Positions 10,480 to 12,285 of a stretch of DNA of 12,285 nucleotides are shown in pieces. Source of the stretch: Actinomycetes bacterium (GTDB lineage: Bacteria > Actinomycetota > Acidimicrobiia > Acidimicrobiales > Microtrichaceae). The notes under the pieces are model-generated. The model saw nothing but the letters and a program-made list of their open reading frames with translations. It did not search any database and had not been told where the DNA came from. How positions within the stretch are numbered: the stretch's first letter is position 1; every line of letters starts with the position of its first letter. The DNA lies in contig JAEXGP010000191.1 in assembly GCA_023450775.1 (NCBI GenBank), positions 1 to 12,285 of the forward strand, in the 5' to 3' direction. The translations under genes were made by a program, and so were the position numbers.

Positions 10480-12285
10480 GGGCCGGCTCGGGGTCCCGCG
10501 GCAGGCCGAGCAGCCGCTCACCGATGACGTTGCGCTGGATCTCGCTCGTCCCACCGGCGATCGTCAGGCACCGGTTGGCGAGGAACCCGAACGTCCACTG
10601 AGCGGCCGGTCCTTCGGAGGTCGCGCCCTCGGCTCCCAGCAGGCGGAGGCCGAGCTCCTGGGTCCGCTGGTCGTGCTCCACCCCCAGCAGCTTGCGCACG
10701 CTGGCCTCGGCGCCGGGCGGTCCGCCGCGCAGCGAGCGCAGCGTGGCGCGCAGCCCCATCACCGCGATCGAGTGCGCCTCGGCCAGGAGCGCGCCCAGCT
10801 CGTCGAGCACCAGCGGGTCGTCGGCCGTGCCGAGCGCCGGCTCCGCGACCAGCGCCACGAGCGCCTCGATGCCGCCGCCGAACGACGAGCCGTTGGCCAT
10901 GGACACGCGCTCGTTGGCCAGAGTGGTCCGGGCCAGCGGCCAGCCGCCGTCGACCTCGCCGATCACGCAGTCGTCGGGCACGAACACGTCGTCCAGGAAC
11001 ACCTCGTTGAACATCTCCAGGCCGGTCAGCTCCTTCAGCGGCCGGACGTCGATGCCGGGACTCCGCATGTCGACGACGAAGTAGGTGATCCCCAGGTGCT
11101 TGGGTGCGGTGCGGTCGGTGCGGGCCAGGCAGATGCCCCTGTCCGCCTCCTCGGCCATCGTCGTCCAGACCTTCTGGCCGTTGAGCAGCCAGCCGCCGTC
11201 GGTGCGGTCCGCCCGCGTGGTGAGCGCGGCCAGGTCCGAGCCGGCCTCGGGCTCGCTGAAGAGCTGGCACCAGGTGATCTCGCCGCGCAGCGTGGGGCCG
11301 ACCCACCGGTGCTGCTGCTCCTCGGAGCCGTGGCTGGCGATGGTCGGTGCCGCCCAGGCGCCGACCTGCAGGTGCGGCACGCGCACGCGGGCGCGTCGCA
11401 GCTCCTGGTCGATGACCAGCTGCTCGACCGCGGAGGCGTCGCGTCCCCACGGCTCGGACCAGTGCGGGACGATCAACCCGGCCTCGGCCAGCGGGACCCT
11501 GCGGTCCTCCGGTTGGAGATCGGCGATCTCCTGGATCTCTGCCCGCACGCCGTCCCGCAGCGCTTCGGCCTCGGGCGGCAGGTCGAGCTCCAGTCGCCGC
11601 CGCACCCCGTCGAGCGCGGACAGGGCCAGGCGCCGGCGGTCCACGGAGGCGGGGCCGAACAGCTGGCGCAGGGCGAGCGCCCGGCGGAGGTGGAGGTGGG
11701 CGTCGTGGTCCCACGTGAACCCGATCCCGCCGAGCACCTGGATGCAGTCCTTGGCGATGTCCACGGACGCGTCCAGCGCCAGGGCGCCGGCGGCCGCCAC
11801 GGCGACGCCGGCGGTCGCACCGTGCGGGTCGTCGGCGTCCATCGCCACGGCGGCGTCCCACGCCAGGGCCCGGATCTGCTCCAGCGCCACGAGCATGTCG
11901 GCGCAGCGGTGCTTGACCGCCTGGAACTGGCCGATCGGACGTCCGAACTGGCGGCGGACCGCCGCGTAGGCGGCCGCGGTGTCGACGCACCACGCCGCGC
12001 CGCCCGCGGCCTCGGCGGCGGCCAGCGTGAGGCCCATGTCGCGGACCGCACCCGACGTGAGGCCGTCGAGCAGCCGGACGGGGGTGGCGTGGAGCTCGAG
12101 GTGGGCGAGCGGCCGGGTGCCGTCGAGCGCGTCGACCGGCCGGACGGTGAGGTCCGCTCGCTCCACCACCGCCCACCGGTCCCCGCCGTCGGTGCGCACG
12201 GGCAGCAGGACCAGATCGGCCAGCGCGCCGCACAGCACCGGTCCGCTCTGGCCCGACGCCGTCCCGCGCAGCACCACGTCGGCAG
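10454..12285 (-). CDS. Fused two-unit acyl-CoA dehydrogenase, C-terminal part (N-terminus beyond right edge)
   Basis: The frame is open through the right edge, so the start is not in the window; 609 codons are visible (residues counted from GTG 12277). The visible part holds the end of one ACAD unit, with RRQFGRPIGQFQAVKHRCADM (109-129) and QVLGGIGFTWDHDAHLHLRR (180-199). A linker (about 212-240) leads to a complete second unit with CQLFSEPEAGSDLA (337-350), WLLNGQKVWTT (363-373) and GGTSEIQRNVIGERLLGLPR (575-594). Only the second unit has a candidate catalytic base, Glu456 in LANERVS, at the helix-G position used by isovaleryl-CoA dehydrogenase. The late position reads AGGTSE rather than YEGTSE. 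The first unit shows no matching Glu, so it probably plays the structural role. This is the FadE34-like architecture known from steroid side-chain oxidation, a fused counterpart of the two-gene enzyme at 1-1476. Family certain; substrate inferred. Confidence 0.92.
   Translation of the reverse strand, partial: ADVVLRGTASGQSGPVLCGALADLVLLPVRTDGGDRWAVVERADLTVRPVDALDGTRPLAHLELHATPVRLLDGLTSGAVRDMGLTLAAAEAAGGAAWCVDTAAAYAAVRRQFGRPIGQFQAVKHRCADMLVALEQIRALAWDAAVAMDADDPHGATAGVAVAAAGALALDASVDIAKDCIQVLGGIGFTWDHDAHLHLRRALALRQLFGPASVDRRRLALSALDGVRRRLELDLPPEAEALRDGVRAEIQEIADLQPEDRRVPLAEAGLIVPHWSEPWGRDASAVEQLVIDQELRRARVRVPHLQVGAWAAPTIASHGSEEQQHRWVGPTLRGEITWCQLFSEPEAGSDLAALTTRADRTDGGWLLNGQKVWTTMAEEADRGICLARTDRTAPKHLGITYFVVDMRSPGIDVRPLKELTGLEMFNEVFLDDVFVPDDCVIGEVDGGWPLARTTLANERVSMANGSSFGGGIEALVALVAEPALGTADDPLVLDELGALLAEAHSIAVMGLRATLRSLRGGPPGAEASVRKLLGVEHDQRTQELGLRLLGAEGATSEGPAAQWTFGFLANRCLTIAGGTSEIQRNVIGERLLGLPRDPEPALTTDRPGR

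Noticed and set aside
12275..12277. GTG at 12277 as the start of the fused ACAD
   Set aside because: The frame stays open to the window edge, and the sequence here (ADVVLRG) is mid-domain ACAD sequence. The real start is outside the window.

Overview
The window is about 12.3 kb of very GC-rich, densely coding DNA. Overlapping GTGA stop/start junctions, GTG and TTG starts, a probable F420-dependent oxidoreductase, DUF35/thiolase partners and fused or paired acyl-CoA dehydrogenases all point to a high-GC actinobacterium. A lipid- or steroid-degrading lineage such as Acidimicrobiia or a mycobacterial relative is likely, but the sequence alone does not fix the genus. I see no RNA genes, CRISPR array, insertion sequence or phage gene.

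Layout. (1) 1-1476, minus strand: two translationally coupled acyl-CoA dehydrogenase (ACAD) genes, the second running off the left edge. (2) 1477-1652: a divergent intergenic region with an AT-richer, operator-like patch. (3) 1653-4593, plus strand: a metal-dependent amidohydrolase, then a class I acyl-CoA synthetase. (4) 4633-7552, minus strand (transcribed 7552 to 4633): a second amidohydrolase, a DUF35 Zn-ribbon/OB protein and a thiolase-fold protein, each joined to the next by a 4-base GTGA overlap. (5) 7553-7700: a second divergent intergenic region, with a patch resembling the one at 1561-1577. (6) 7701-10479, plus strand: a regulator with two complete TetR units in one chain, then a luciferase-like oxidoreductase coupled to a VOC (glyoxalase-fold) protein. 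(7) 10454-12285, minus strand: the C-terminal part of a fused, two-unit ACAD, convergent with and overlapping the VOC gene.

Functional reading (inference). The genes resemble a CoA-dependent catabolic cluster. The ligase would activate a carboxylic acid. A heteromeric ACAD and a fused ACAD would introduce double bonds, as in bacterial steroid side-chain degradation. The thiolase-fold protein lacks the usual nucleophilic Cys and sits beside a stand-alone DUF35 protein, which resembles the Ltp2/ChsH2-DUF35 retro-aldolase arrangement rather than a true thiolase. Two divergent amidohydrolases, one co-translated with the aldolase pair, are the least explained parts. The tandem TetR protein is the obvious candidate regulator. 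No hydratase or hydroxyacyl-CoA dehydrogenase is present here, so the pathway is incomplete within the window and the substrate is unknown.
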